Assembly: GCA_035493495.1 (NCBI GenBank)
Contig: DATJIG010000157.1
Span: 1-20,996 of the forward strand
Direction: 5' to 3'
DNA: 20,996 bases
From: DATJIG01 sp035493495
GTDB lineage: Bacteria > Pseudomonadota > Alphaproteobacteria > SMXQ01
Shown: positions 14,228 through 20,996 of the stretch, piece by piece
How the letters are laid out: every line of letters starts with the position of its first letter
Numbering within the stretch: position 1 is the stretch's first letter
Notes under the pieces: generated by a model
Told to the model about the DNA's origin: nothing
The model's input: only the letters and a program-made list of their open reading frames with translations
The model's database searches: none
Made by a program: the position numbers and the translations under genes

Positions 14228-15427
14228 TTGTCCGGTCAGAATGGAGTTGTTCCGCGCCCGTCGCTCGCCGAGCGTGATCGCCGCCACCGCCTGATTCGCG
14301 ACGCGATGGCCCGCGACGGCATCGACGTCCTCGTGCTTTCAGCCAACACCACGCGCTGGGGCCAGATGATGGCCGATTCGCGCTACGTCACCGCGATCGG
14401 CGGCTTCGAGAGCGAGGTGCTGACCGTGGTGCCGAGGGAAGGCGAGATCACGGCCTACATCTACAACCGGGCGGCGTGGTGGAAGCGCAACGTCGACTGG
14501 ATCTCCGACGTGCGCGACGGCAAGAACGACTGGGGCGCCAACGTCGTCGAGCGCGTCAAAGAGCTCAAGATGGAGAAGGGGACGATCGGCTTTTCGGGCC
14601 TGTCGGGCCTCGCCCGCGCGCCGAGCGGGACCATCACCTGGGGCACCGTAGATGCCGTCACTCGTGCGTTCCCGCAGGCCAGGATCGTCAACGCCACCCA
14701 GTTGATGCAGGACGCCCGCACCGAGAAGAGCGCCGAGGAAGTCGAGTTCATGCAGCGCTCGATGGACATCATCGAGAAGATGATCGGCGTCATGGTGAAA
14801 ATGGCGAAGCCCGGCGCCGTCGAGAAGGACATCTACGGCCAGATGATCGCGACGCTGCTCGCCAACGACGGCGAGCTGCCGAGCTTCCTGCTGTTCGGAA
14901 CCGGTCCCAATCTCACCGGCTCGTCGTTCATGCAGACGAGCCGCGTGCTCGCCAAGGGCGACCGCATCATCAACGAGATCGAGGCGAAGTACGGCGGCTA
15001 CGCCGCCCAGGCAGTGCAGCCGGTGATCCTCGGACCGGCGCCGGCCAACTACCGGAGCATGATCGCGCTGTCGAAAGCCTGCTTCGACGCGGTGCTCGCG
15101 GCGATGAAGCCGGGGACCACCTTCGGCGAGCTGATGGACATCTACACCGGCATGGTCAAGCGCGAGGGCAACGGCCGCTGGGGTTCTGGCATCCCGATGA
15201 TGCACGCCCGCGGCATGGGCGACGACGGCCCGGCGTTGCTGCGCAAGTCCGATCTCGATACCTTCCGCAATATCCCGCTGCGCGAGGGCATGACCTTCAT
15301 CCTGAAGCCGCGCGTCTCCGAGATCGAAGGCAAGGAGCGCGCGAGCGTCGGCGATACGGTCACCGTCACCGCGACCGGGGCGCGGCGCCTCGGCAAGCGA
15401 CCGATGGAACTGATCGTGGCCGACTGA
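14228..15427 (+). CDS. M24 (pita-bread fold) family protein lacking canonical metal ligands
   Basis: A 399-residue protein with the creatinase/prolidase N-terminal domain (about 10-160, SRYVTAIGGFESEVLTVVP) and the M24 pita-bread domain (about 165-395). Aligned with M24 aminopeptidases, the first two Asp ligands appear as E250 and Q261 in NEIEAKYGGYAAQAVQP. H326 in MMHARGMG is kept, but the two Glu ligands appear as K360 in FILKPRVS and G375 in ASVGDTV. A two-metal peptidase is thus unlikely; a metal-free creatinase-like hydrolase is a better guess. The TTG start at 14228 is chosen for AGGGAG 8 nt upstream; no ATG or GTG fits. It lies between the binding protein and permease genes, 44 and 31 nt away. 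Confidence 0.83.
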   Translation: MSGQNGVVPRPSLAERDRRHRLIRDAMARDGIDVLVLSANTTRWGQMMADSRYVTAIGGFESEVLTVVPREGEITAYIYNRAAWWKRNVDWISDVRDGKNDWGANVVERVKELKMEKGTIGFSGLSGLARAPSGTITWGTVDAVTRAFPQARIVNATQLMQDARTEKSAEEVEFMQRSMDIIEKMIGVMVKMAKPGAVEKDIYGQMIATLLANDGELPSFLLFGTGPNLTGSSFMQTSRVLAKGDRIINEIEAKYGGYAAQAVQPVILGPAPANYRSMIALSKACFDAVLAAMKPGTTFGELMDIYTGMVKREGNGRWGSGIPMMHARGMGDDGPALLRKSDLDTFRNIPLREGMTFILKPRVSEIEGKERASVGDTVTVTATGARRLGKRPMELIVAD

Positions 15428-15458
15428 GTCGACATCAGAGGCGTACCAGGGAATCGAT

Positions 15459-17222
15459 ATGGCCGTTGTCGCCGAAGTCTCTCCAAAGACGTACGCCGCA
15501 CGGCGCCCGTGGTCGTTGCGCGGGAAGCTGTGGCCGATCGTCGTGCTCGCGACCGTCGCGCTGCTGGTGGCGACACCACTCGTGTTCCTGGTACTCGGCA
15601 GCTTCTCGACGGCGTCTATTCCGGGCGAGTTCTCGCTCGAGACTCTCGGCCTCGCGAATTACGAGGAGGTCTGGCTCGATCCGGACACCTACCGCGTATT
15701 CGGCGACACGCTGATCTACGTCGGCGGCGCCACCGCGGTCGGCATCAGCGTCGCGACGGTGCTGGCGTGGCTGGTCGAACGGACCAATATGCCGGGCAAG
15801 ATCTGGATCTACGCCGGCGTGCCGATGACGCTTGCCGTGCCCGGGATGCTCCAAGCGATGGCATGGGTTCTGCTGCTCAGCCCCCGCATCGGCTTCTTCA
15901 ACACCCTGTTCAAGCAGGCGTTCGGCCTGTCGACCGCGCCGTTCGACATCTACACCATGCAGGGGATGATCCTGGTCGAGGGAATGCGCCTCGTTCCGAC
16001 CGCGTTCCTCATGCTCGTCCCGCTGTTGCGCTCGATGGATCCGACGCTCGAGGAAGCGGCGTCGGTGTCGGGCGCTCGTCCCGGATCGATGCTGCGCAAG
16101 GTGACGCTGAAGCTGATGCTTCCCGGACTCCTCGCCGTGGTCATCTATCAGGTGATGACGGCGCTCGAGGTGTTCGAGGTGCCGGGCGTCCTCGGTCTGC
16201 CGGGCAACATCTACGTGTTCTCGACCAAGATCTACGCCGCGCTTCACACCGCGATGGGCACGCCCGACTACGGCGGGGCCAACGCACTCGCCATCATCTA
16301 TGTGCTGATCGCGATCGGCACGATCTATCTTTACTCGCGGGTGATCGGCAAGTCGGAGCGCTACGCCATCGTCTCCGGCAAGGCCTACCGGCCGCGTCCG
16401 ATCGACCTCGGCGCCTGGCGCTGGGCGGCGCTCGGGCTGTGCAGCCTGTTCCTGCTGCTGTCGATCGTGATTCCGTTCCTGGTCCTCGTCTACGTGTCGC
16501 TTCTGCCGTTCCTGCAAGCGCCGTCGGCGGCGGCGTTCAAGATGATGTCGTTCGCCAACTACGACGAACTGTGGCGCAACGATCTCATCGGCACGGTGAT
16601 GGCCAACACCGTGATCCTGGTGGTCGCGACCTCGACGCTGACGGTGGTGGTCTCGCTCGCCATCTCGCTGGTGGTGGTGCGGAGCAAGTTCGTCGGAGCG
16701 AAGCTCCTCGACCAGCTCGCGTTCCTGCCGCACGCCATTCCCGGCATCGTGCTCGGCCTCGCGTTCTTCTGGGTGTTCCTGCAGACCGACAAGATCGGCA
16801 TCGCAATCCACGGCGGCGTGTGGGCGATGGCGATCGCCTTCACCGTCAGCTTCATGTCCTACGGGACGCGCTCGATGAACGCGGCGTTGCTGCAGATCCA
16901 CAAGGATCTCGAGGAGGCGGCGCAGGTCTCGGGGGCGCGCAACTGGCGGGTGATGTGGCGGGTGTTCGTGCCGCTGATGATGCCGACCGTCGTCGGCGTG
17001 TGGATCTGGGCGATGCTCCACGCGGTACGCCAGGTCGGCACGCCGCTGATCCTGTACGAGGGCAGCGACAACCAGGTGCTCGCGGTGCTGATCTGGGAGC
17101 TGTGGGACCACGGCGGAACGGGTGTGGTCGGCGCCATCGGCGTCCTGATGATCGCGGCCCTGCTGCTGATCACCCTTGGGCTGCGGATAATCGGCTTCGG
17201 CCGCGGCGCGTCGTCCCACTAG
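15459..17222 (+). CDS. ABC transporter permease, fused two-domain iron(III)/ThiP type
   Basis: A 587-residue inner membrane protein made of two fused permease halves with about 12 membrane spans, the layout of FbpB/SfuB and ThiP. Each half has the cytoplasmic EAA loop that docks on the ATPase: EEAASVSGARPGS from residue 198 and EEAAQVSGARNWR from residue 485. The first span is near residues 26-47. AGGGA lies 6 nt before the ATG, and the gene follows the M24 gene by 31 nt, so it is probably the last gene of the operon. It should form the channel for the binding protein at 13026 and perhaps that at 1103. The needed ATPase gene is not present on either side within the window. Confidence 0.94.
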   Translation: MAVVAEVSPKTYAARRPWSLRGKLWPIVVLATVALLVATPLVFLVLGSFSTASIPGEFSLETLGLANYEEVWLDPDTYRVFGDTLIYVGGATAVGISVATVLAWLVERTNMPGKIWIYAGVPMTLAVPGMLQAMAWVLLLSPRIGFFNTLFKQAFGLSTAPFDIYTMQGMILVEGMRLVPTAFLMLVPLLRSMDPTLEEAASVSGARPGSMLRKVTLKLMLPGLLAVVIYQVMTALEVFEVPGVLGLPGNIYVFSTKIYAALHTAMGTPDYGGANALAIIYVLIAIGTIYLYSRVIGKSERYAIVSGKAYRPRPIDLGAWRWAALGLCSLFLLLSIVIPFLVLVYVSLLPFLQAPSAAAFKMMSFANYDELWRNDLIGTVMANTVILVVATSTLTVVVSLAISLVVVRSKFVGAKLLDQLAFLPHAIPGIVLGLAFFWVFLQTDKIGIAIHGGVWAMAIAFTVSFMSYGTRSMNAALLQIHKDLEEAAQVSGARNWRVMWRVFVPLMMPTVVGVWIWAMLHAVRQVGTPLILYEGSDNQVLAVLIWELWDHGGTGVVGAIGVLMIAALLLITLGLRIIGFGRGASSH

Positions 17223-17260
17223 GGCGCGCCTTGCGGCCAAGAAGCGAATCAAATCAGACG

Positions 17261-17339
17261 AGTAATCATTCCTGTCGGGGAAGTTGTCACCGGCCCGATT
17301 ACTTATCGATCACGAATCCTTTAAGGGACTCGGGTAATC
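17261..17339. promoter_or_regulatory. Repeated GTAATC motif upstream of the FIST-kinase pair
   Basis: AGTAATC 17261-17267 and GATTACT 17297-17303 are perfect 7-bp inverted copies, and GTAATC recurs at 17334-17339. All three are in the 185-bp gap before the FIST gene, the most AT-rich part nearby. They could be a set of operator half-sites or part of the promoter. No regulator is assigned. Confidence 0.3.
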
Positions 17340-17407
17340 GTTAACGCCTTGTGAACCACTTTTCCGTCACCATCAGTCTGCCGAACTAGCGGAGAAGGTG
17401 GACTTCC

Positions 17408-18541
17408 GTGCGCGCGACAACTCTGACCTATGCGTCCGGTGCGTGGACGCGAGACGATAAAGTCACAGATCCAAACCTCGTCCTGTGGTTCGGATCGCCG
17501 AAGCTTGCGCGCGATGCGAAGATCTATGACGACCTCCGCGCGCGCTTTCCCAAGGCGCTGATCGCCGGCTGCTCGACCGGCGGCGAGATCTACAACGACG
17601 AAGTGCACGACGGCACGGCGGTCGCCGCGGCCATCCGCTTCGACCACACCACGGTTCGCGCCTGCAAGGTCGCGGTGTCCGCAGGCAGCGACTCGGCGAA
17701 GGCCGGTCGCGAGATCGCGGCGCAGCTCTCCGATTTCGGCCTGCGCGCCGTCTACCTGCTGTCCGACGGCCTGATGGTCAACGGCGCCAAGCTCGTTCAG
17801 GGCCTGCTCGCCGACCTTCCGCCCGAGGTCGTCATCACCGGCGGACTCGCCGGCGACGGCGCCGACTTCGCCTCGACCTGCGTCGGTCTCGACGGCCCGG
17901 CGGTTCCCGGCGTCATCGCCGCGATCGGCTTCTACGGCGGCAAGCTCAACGCCACCTGGGGCTCGGCCGGCGGATGGGATCCGTTCGGCCCGCAGCGCAA
18001 GATCACCCGCTCCGAGGCCAACGTCCTGTACGAACTCGACGGCAAACCGGCGCTCGAGCTCTACAAGCGCTATCTCGGCGAGGCGGCCGAGCAGCTTCCC
18101 GGCAGCGCGCTGCTGTTCCCGCTGGTCATCCGTCCGGAGGCCGAGAGTTCCTACGATGTCGTCCGTACCATCGTCGGCGTCGACGAGAAGGCGCAGAGCC
18201 TGATTTTCGCGGGCGATATGCCGCAGGGTTGGACCGCGCAGCTCATGCGCGGCGTGCCCGACAGCCTGATCGACGGCGCGCTGCGCGCCGCGCGGCAGGC
18301 CCGCGTCGGCGAGGACAGCGGCGACGGCTCGTCGCTGGCATTGCTCGTGAGCTGCATCGGCCGTAAGCTGATGATGGGTCAGCGGATCAGTGACGAGGTT
18401 GAGATCATTCGAGCGGAGTGTGGGGCGATTCCCACGATCGGCTTCTATTCCTACGGCGAGATTTGCCCGCATGGCTTCACGGGAAGTTGCACGCTGCACA
18501 ATCAGACCATGACGATTACGGTTCTCCGCGAGGCGGCGTGA
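17408..18541 (+). CDS. FIST-domain sensory protein
   Basis: A 377-residue protein with the FIST N-terminal domain (about 25-215) and FIST C-terminal domain (about 220-365). FIST domains are thought to sense small ligands such as amino acids in signalling proteins. Marks are ALIAGCSTGGEI near residue 55, VVITGGLAGDGADF near 145, AIGFYGGKLNATWGSAGGWDPFGP (about 175-200), and the closing TIGFYSYGEICPHG near 350. There is no signal peptide or membrane span, so it should be cytosolic. The GTG start at 17408 has GGAGAAGG about 8 nt upstream. The kinase gene begins 6 nt after its stop, so the two are almost surely co-transcribed. The FIST protein probably passes its ligand signal to that kinase. Confidence 0.92.
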   Translation: MRATTLTYASGAWTRDDKVTDPNLVLWFGSPKLARDAKIYDDLRARFPKALIAGCSTGGEIYNDEVHDGTAVAAAIRFDHTTVRACKVAVSAGSDSAKAGREIAAQLSDFGLRAVYLLSDGLMVNGAKLVQGLLADLPPEVVITGGLAGDGADFASTCVGLDGPAVPGVIAAIGFYGGKLNATWGSAGGWDPFGPQRKITRSEANVLYELDGKPALELYKRYLGEAAEQLPGSALLFPLVIRPEAESSYDVVRTIVGVDEKAQSLIFAGDMPQGWTAQLMRGVPDSLIDGALRAARQARVGEDSGDGSSLALLVSCIGRKLMMGQRISDEVEIIRAECGAIPTIGFYSYGEICPHGFTGSCTLHNQTMTITVLREAA

Positions 18542-18547
18542 CGGGCG

Positions 18548-19879
18548 ATGACTGAGGCGTCTCGTCACCGGCTGCTCGAGCGCCAGCTCAAGAAGGCCGC
18601 GGGGCCGGACGGAGCCGTCGATGTCGACCGCCTGCTCGAGCTCGTGAGCAAAGCCTACGACGAGTACGACAACACTCTGCGATTGAACGACCGGGCGGCG
18701 CGCCTGATGTCCGGCGAGCTGAGCGAGCTCAACGACAAGCTCCGGCAGGAGTCGGAAGCCAGGGCGAAGATCTCCGAGGCACTGCTGCAGACCGTGCTGG
18801 ACAACGCCGACGAGGCGATCATCAGCCTCGGCAACGACCACATGGTCCTGTCGGCCAATCGCGTCGCCGAGCAGACGTTCGGCTACCGCCCGGGCGAGAT
18901 GATCGGCAAGCCGCTGTCGGTCCTGTTCGAGTGTCCGGACGAGGCCGAAGATCATCAGCGCTTCAGCGACAAGGGGCCGCAGGCGCGCGCGCTCCACGTC
19001 AACGAGGTGCAGTGCCGGCGCTCGACCGGCGAGGCGTTCCCCGCGGAGCTGTCGTTCTCGCGCATCCCGATCGAGAACGACGTGCGCTTGATCAGCTTCT
19101 GGCGCGACATCTCGTCGCGCAAGGCGGCCCAGGCCGAGCTGATCTCGGCGGCGGAGGAGGCGCAGGCCGCGAGCCTGAGCAAGTCCAATTTCCTCGCCAA
19201 CATGAGCCACGAGCTCAGGACGCCGCTCAACGCCATTATCGGCTTCTCGGACCTGCTGCTGAGCGAGCTCCACGGTCCGGCCCTCGAGGTCCGCCACAAG
19301 GAATACATCAAGGACATCGCCGACAGCGGCGCGCACCTGCTGCAGCTCGTCAACGACATCCTCGACCTGTCGCGCATCGAGAGCGGACGCTACGACCTGG
19401 TGCTCGAGCCGATCCATCTGATCGACGTGACCGCCAGCGTGATCCGCCAGCTCGGGCCGATGTCGCGCAAGGGGCAGCTCGAACTTCTCGACACCATCTC
19501 CGGCGCACTGTGGCTGATGGCCGATCGCCGCGCCTTGCGTCAGGTGCTCTACAATCTGCTGTCGAACGCCATCAAGTTCACGCGGCCGGGCGGTCGCGTA
19601 TCGCTGTCGGCGACCCGGGTCGACGAGGGCGTCGAGATCGCGGTCGAGGATAACGGCATCGGCATGCCCAGGGACGCGCTGCCGCGGCTCGGCAACCCGT
19701 TCGAGCAGGTCGCCAACTCCTATGCCCGCGCCCACGGCGGCGCCGGGCTCGGCCTCGCCATTACCCGCAAGTTGGTCGGGCTGCAGAACGGCGTGCTGTC
19801 GTTCGACAGCGAACTCGGGGTTGGCTCGGTGTTCCGCGTCTGGCTGCCCATCGCGTCGGCGCTCGCCCGGACTGCCTGA
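18548..19879 (+). CDS. Cytosolic PAS-domain sensor histidine kinase
   Basis: A 443-residue kinase with no membrane span. A helical, probably coiled-coil N terminus (1-78) leads into a PAS domain (about 79-190, TVLDNADEAIISLGNDHMVLSAN...FGYRPGEMIGKPLSVLF), a linker helix (190-215), the dimerisation/phosphoacceptor domain with H221 in FLANMSHELRTPLNAI, and the ATPase domain with N-box N340 (LYNLLSNAIKF), G1 box DNGIG (368-372) and G2 box GGAGLGLAI (397-405). All catalytic boxes look intact. The core resembles alphaproteobacterial PleC/DivJ-type kinases. Partnering with the FIST protein is inferred from the 6-nt gap. No response regulator gene is next to it, so the output partner is elsewhere. 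Confidence 0.95.
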   Translation: MTEASRHRLLERQLKKAAGPDGAVDVDRLLELVSKAYDEYDNTLRLNDRAARLMSGELSELNDKLRQESEARAKISEALLQTVLDNADEAIISLGNDHMVLSANRVAEQTFGYRPGEMIGKPLSVLFECPDEAEDHQRFSDKGPQARALHVNEVQCRRSTGEAFPAELSFSRIPIENDVRLISFWRDISSRKAAQAELISAAEEAQAASLSKSNFLANMSHELRTPLNAIIGFSDLLLSELHGPALEVRHKEYIKDIADSGAHLLQLVNDILDLSRIESGRYDLVLEPIHLIDVTASVIRQLGPMSRKGQLELLDTISGALWLMADRRALRQVLYNLLSNAIKFTRPGGRVSLSATRVDEGVEIAVEDNGIGMPRDALPRLGNPFEQVANSYARAHGGAGLGLAITRKLVGLQNGVLSFDSELGVGSVFRVWLPIASALARTA

Positions 19880-19935
19880 GGGCGGCTGGCAAACTTGCCG
19901 CACTTCGGTCGCAATCGACCGGCTAGACTGCGACC

Positions 19936-20511
19936 ATGCGCAAGCTCCTGATCGCTCTCGTCTTCCTTCCCGCCGTCGCGGCCGCACAGCCGGCGCCGTC
20001 GCCCTCCAACGAACCGCCGCCGCCGACCGCGCAGCAGCTCGCGGAAGCGCGCGTGCTGCAGACCTTCATCGACGAGTCGACCATCCCGTGCGAGACGCAG
20101 CCGGCCCAGACCTGCGTCGATCTGGCGTGGAAGTTCGCGGTGAAGAACCCGCGCGAGGGCCTCACGGTCGAGGATCTGCAGCAGCTTCGCAACCGGCTCG
20201 GCTCGTGGTACGCGGTCAACCGCTCGATCCTGCCGCCGCGCGCGCAGATGTCGCTGTCGCTCGGGATGATGCTGGCCGATGGCATGGGCATGGACCGCCT
20301 GCACGCGGCGTTCGACACCAACCACGACGGCAAGGTGTCGCAGCAGGAACTGCTCGCCGACGTGAAGATGGACAGGCGGCCGCTCGGCCAGGTTCTATCC
20401 GATCCCAATTCGGTCGATCGACCGAAGGTCGCGCAGAAAATCGGGCTGCCGCCGGCGATCACCGAAAGCCTGTTCCGCGCCGCCTCCGGTCCGCAGCAGG
20501 CGCGCCCGTAA
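19936..20511 (+). CDS. Secreted EF-hand protein
   Basis: A 191-residue exported protein. The signal peptide MRKLLIALVFLPAVAAAQ is followed by a Pro-rich segment (to about 31) and a mostly helical body. One canonical EF-hand calcium loop is present, D127-T-N129-H-D131-G-K-V-S-Q-Q-E138, flanked by helices AAF and LLADV. Two cysteines (C52, C60) lie close together and could pair. A single EF-hand suggests dimerisation or a calcium-stabilised fold rather than a calcium switch. No enzyme motif is visible. The gene follows the kinase by 56 nt but has a weak ribosome site, so shared transcription is uncertain. It converges on the ABC-F gene with a 41-bp gap. Confidence 0.82.
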   Translation: MRKLLIALVFLPAVAAAQPAPSPSNEPPPPTAQQLAEARVLQTFIDESTIPCETQPAQTCVDLAWKFAVKNPREGLTVEDLQQLRNRLGSWYAVNRSILPPRAQMSLSLGMMLADGMGMDRLHAAFDTNHDGKVSQQELLADVKMDRRPLGQVLSDPNSVDRPKVAQKIGLPPAITESLFRAASGPQQARP

Positions 20512-20552
20512 TTATTGCTCGTAACGTTTGCAAGAGGGACGGGGGCGCGGTT

Positions 20553-20996
20553 TCAGGCCTCGTCCAGCTCCTCGCGCTTCATCTCCAGCGTCAGCCACTC
20601 GTCCTCGGCCTGGGCACGCGCGGCCTCGGCGTCGCGTAGCGTGCCCGCCGCCTTTTCGAACGCCGCCGGATTGCGGGCGTAGAGATTGCCGTCGGCCAGC
20701 ACGCCCTGCAGCCGCGCGATCTCGCCCTCGAGCTCGGCGATGCGCTTCGGCAGCGTCTCGAGCGCGTGCTTCTCCTTGAACGAGAGGCGTGCGGCTTTCG
20801 GGCGCTCGGCGCGAGGTGCCGACTCCCTGGGCTTCTTCGGCTTCTCCTCGGGAGCAGCGGTCGATGGCGCGCCGCGCTGCGCCATCATGTCGCTGTAGCC
20901 GCCGGCGTACTCGGTCCACACGCCGTCGCCTTCGGAGGCCAGCGTCGAGGTCACCACGCGGTCGAGGACGTCGCGGTCGTGGCTGACCAGCAGCAC
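20553..20996 (-). CDS. uup: ABC-F family ATPase, C-terminal part (Uup-like), runs off the window edge
   Basis: The last 147 or so codons of a minus-strand gene whose 5' part lies beyond the window edge. The first residues visible, LLVSHDRDVLDRVV, contain the H-loop histidine of the second ABC domain of an ABC-F protein. Next come TLASEGDGVWTEYAGGYSDM, a charged Lys/Pro/Glu linker, and a Uup-type C-terminal coiled coil (LSFKEKHALETLPKRIAELEGEIARLQ...TLEMKREELDEA). Uup proteins act on ribosomes or branched DNA intermediates in the cytosol. The tail supports Uup over EttA or shorter ABC-F members. It converges with the EF-hand gene. Confidence 0.9.
   Translation of the reverse strand: MLLVSHDRDVLDRVVTSTLASEGDGVWTEYAGGYSDMMAQRGAPSTAAPEEKPKKPRESAPRAERPKAARLSFKEKHALETLPKRIAELEGEIARLQGVLADGNLYARNPAAFEKAAGTLRDAEAARAQAEDEWLTLEMKREELDEA

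Noticed and set aside
15435..17252. A 600-residue minus-strand frame opposite the permease
   Set aside because: Its His/Arg/Asp-rich, repetitive translation is what hydrophobic permease codons give when read backwards.
17321..19987. A very long open frame on the minus strand opposite the FIST and kinase genes
   Set aside because: It mirrors two well-supported genes with clear domains; its translation is Arg/Ala/Glu-rich with no family resemblance, an effect of the high-G+C codon bias on the opposite strand.
1..20996. Search for CRISPR arrays, tRNA genes, insertion sequences and attachment sites
   Set aside because: No regularly spaced repeats, cloverleaf-like sequence, transposase or integrase gene, or flanking duplicated ends were seen by eye.

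Overview
The window is G+C-rich, densely coded DNA from a proteobacterium, most likely an alphaproteobacterium. Pointers are the Bug/TctC periplasmic binding protein, a Nu-type glutathione transferase, a short secreted protein ending in the 17-kDa-surface-antigen-like tail common in Rhizobiales and relatives, and a PleC/DivJ-like histidine kinase core. No tRNA, rRNA, CRISPR array, insertion sequence or phage gene was seen, so this is chromosome-like accessory and metabolic DNA.

Left part (1-5100): a gene-free leader with a nested RNA-like hairpin, a glutathione transferase, an orphan iron/polyamine-type ABC binding protein, a Bug/TctC binding protein, a YVTN beta-propeller protein and a small Ser/Gly-rich secreted protein, with terminator-like hairpins between units.

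Middle part (5100-10600): a divergent pair of a multi-pass membrane protein and a TetR repressor, with two identical-arm palindromes (TGGTAC-N6-GTACCA) 32 bp apart in between. Next comes an NAD-type malic enzyme whose stop codon lies in a decayed second copy of the 3' part of the same tetR gene. Two minus-strand envelope genes follow: a 46-residue lipoprotein with its own terminator and a surface-antigen-like protein. A LysR regulator comes last.

Catabolic-type cluster (10699-17222): a VOC-Rieske fusion, a second VOC protein, a two-module VOC protein, an ABC binding protein paralogous to the one at 1103, an M24 'pita-bread' protein that has lost the usual metal ligands, and a two-domain ABC permease. 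No ATPase gene is present. Tight spacing suggests one operon that imports a small organic substrate and processes it by oxygenase/lyase-type and hydrolase chemistry, probably controlled by the upstream LysR protein. The substrate is unknown.

Right part (17408-end): a FIST-domain sensor protein 6 nt ahead of a PAS histidine kinase, an EF-hand secreted protein, and the 3' end of a Uup-type ABC-F ATPase on the minus strand.
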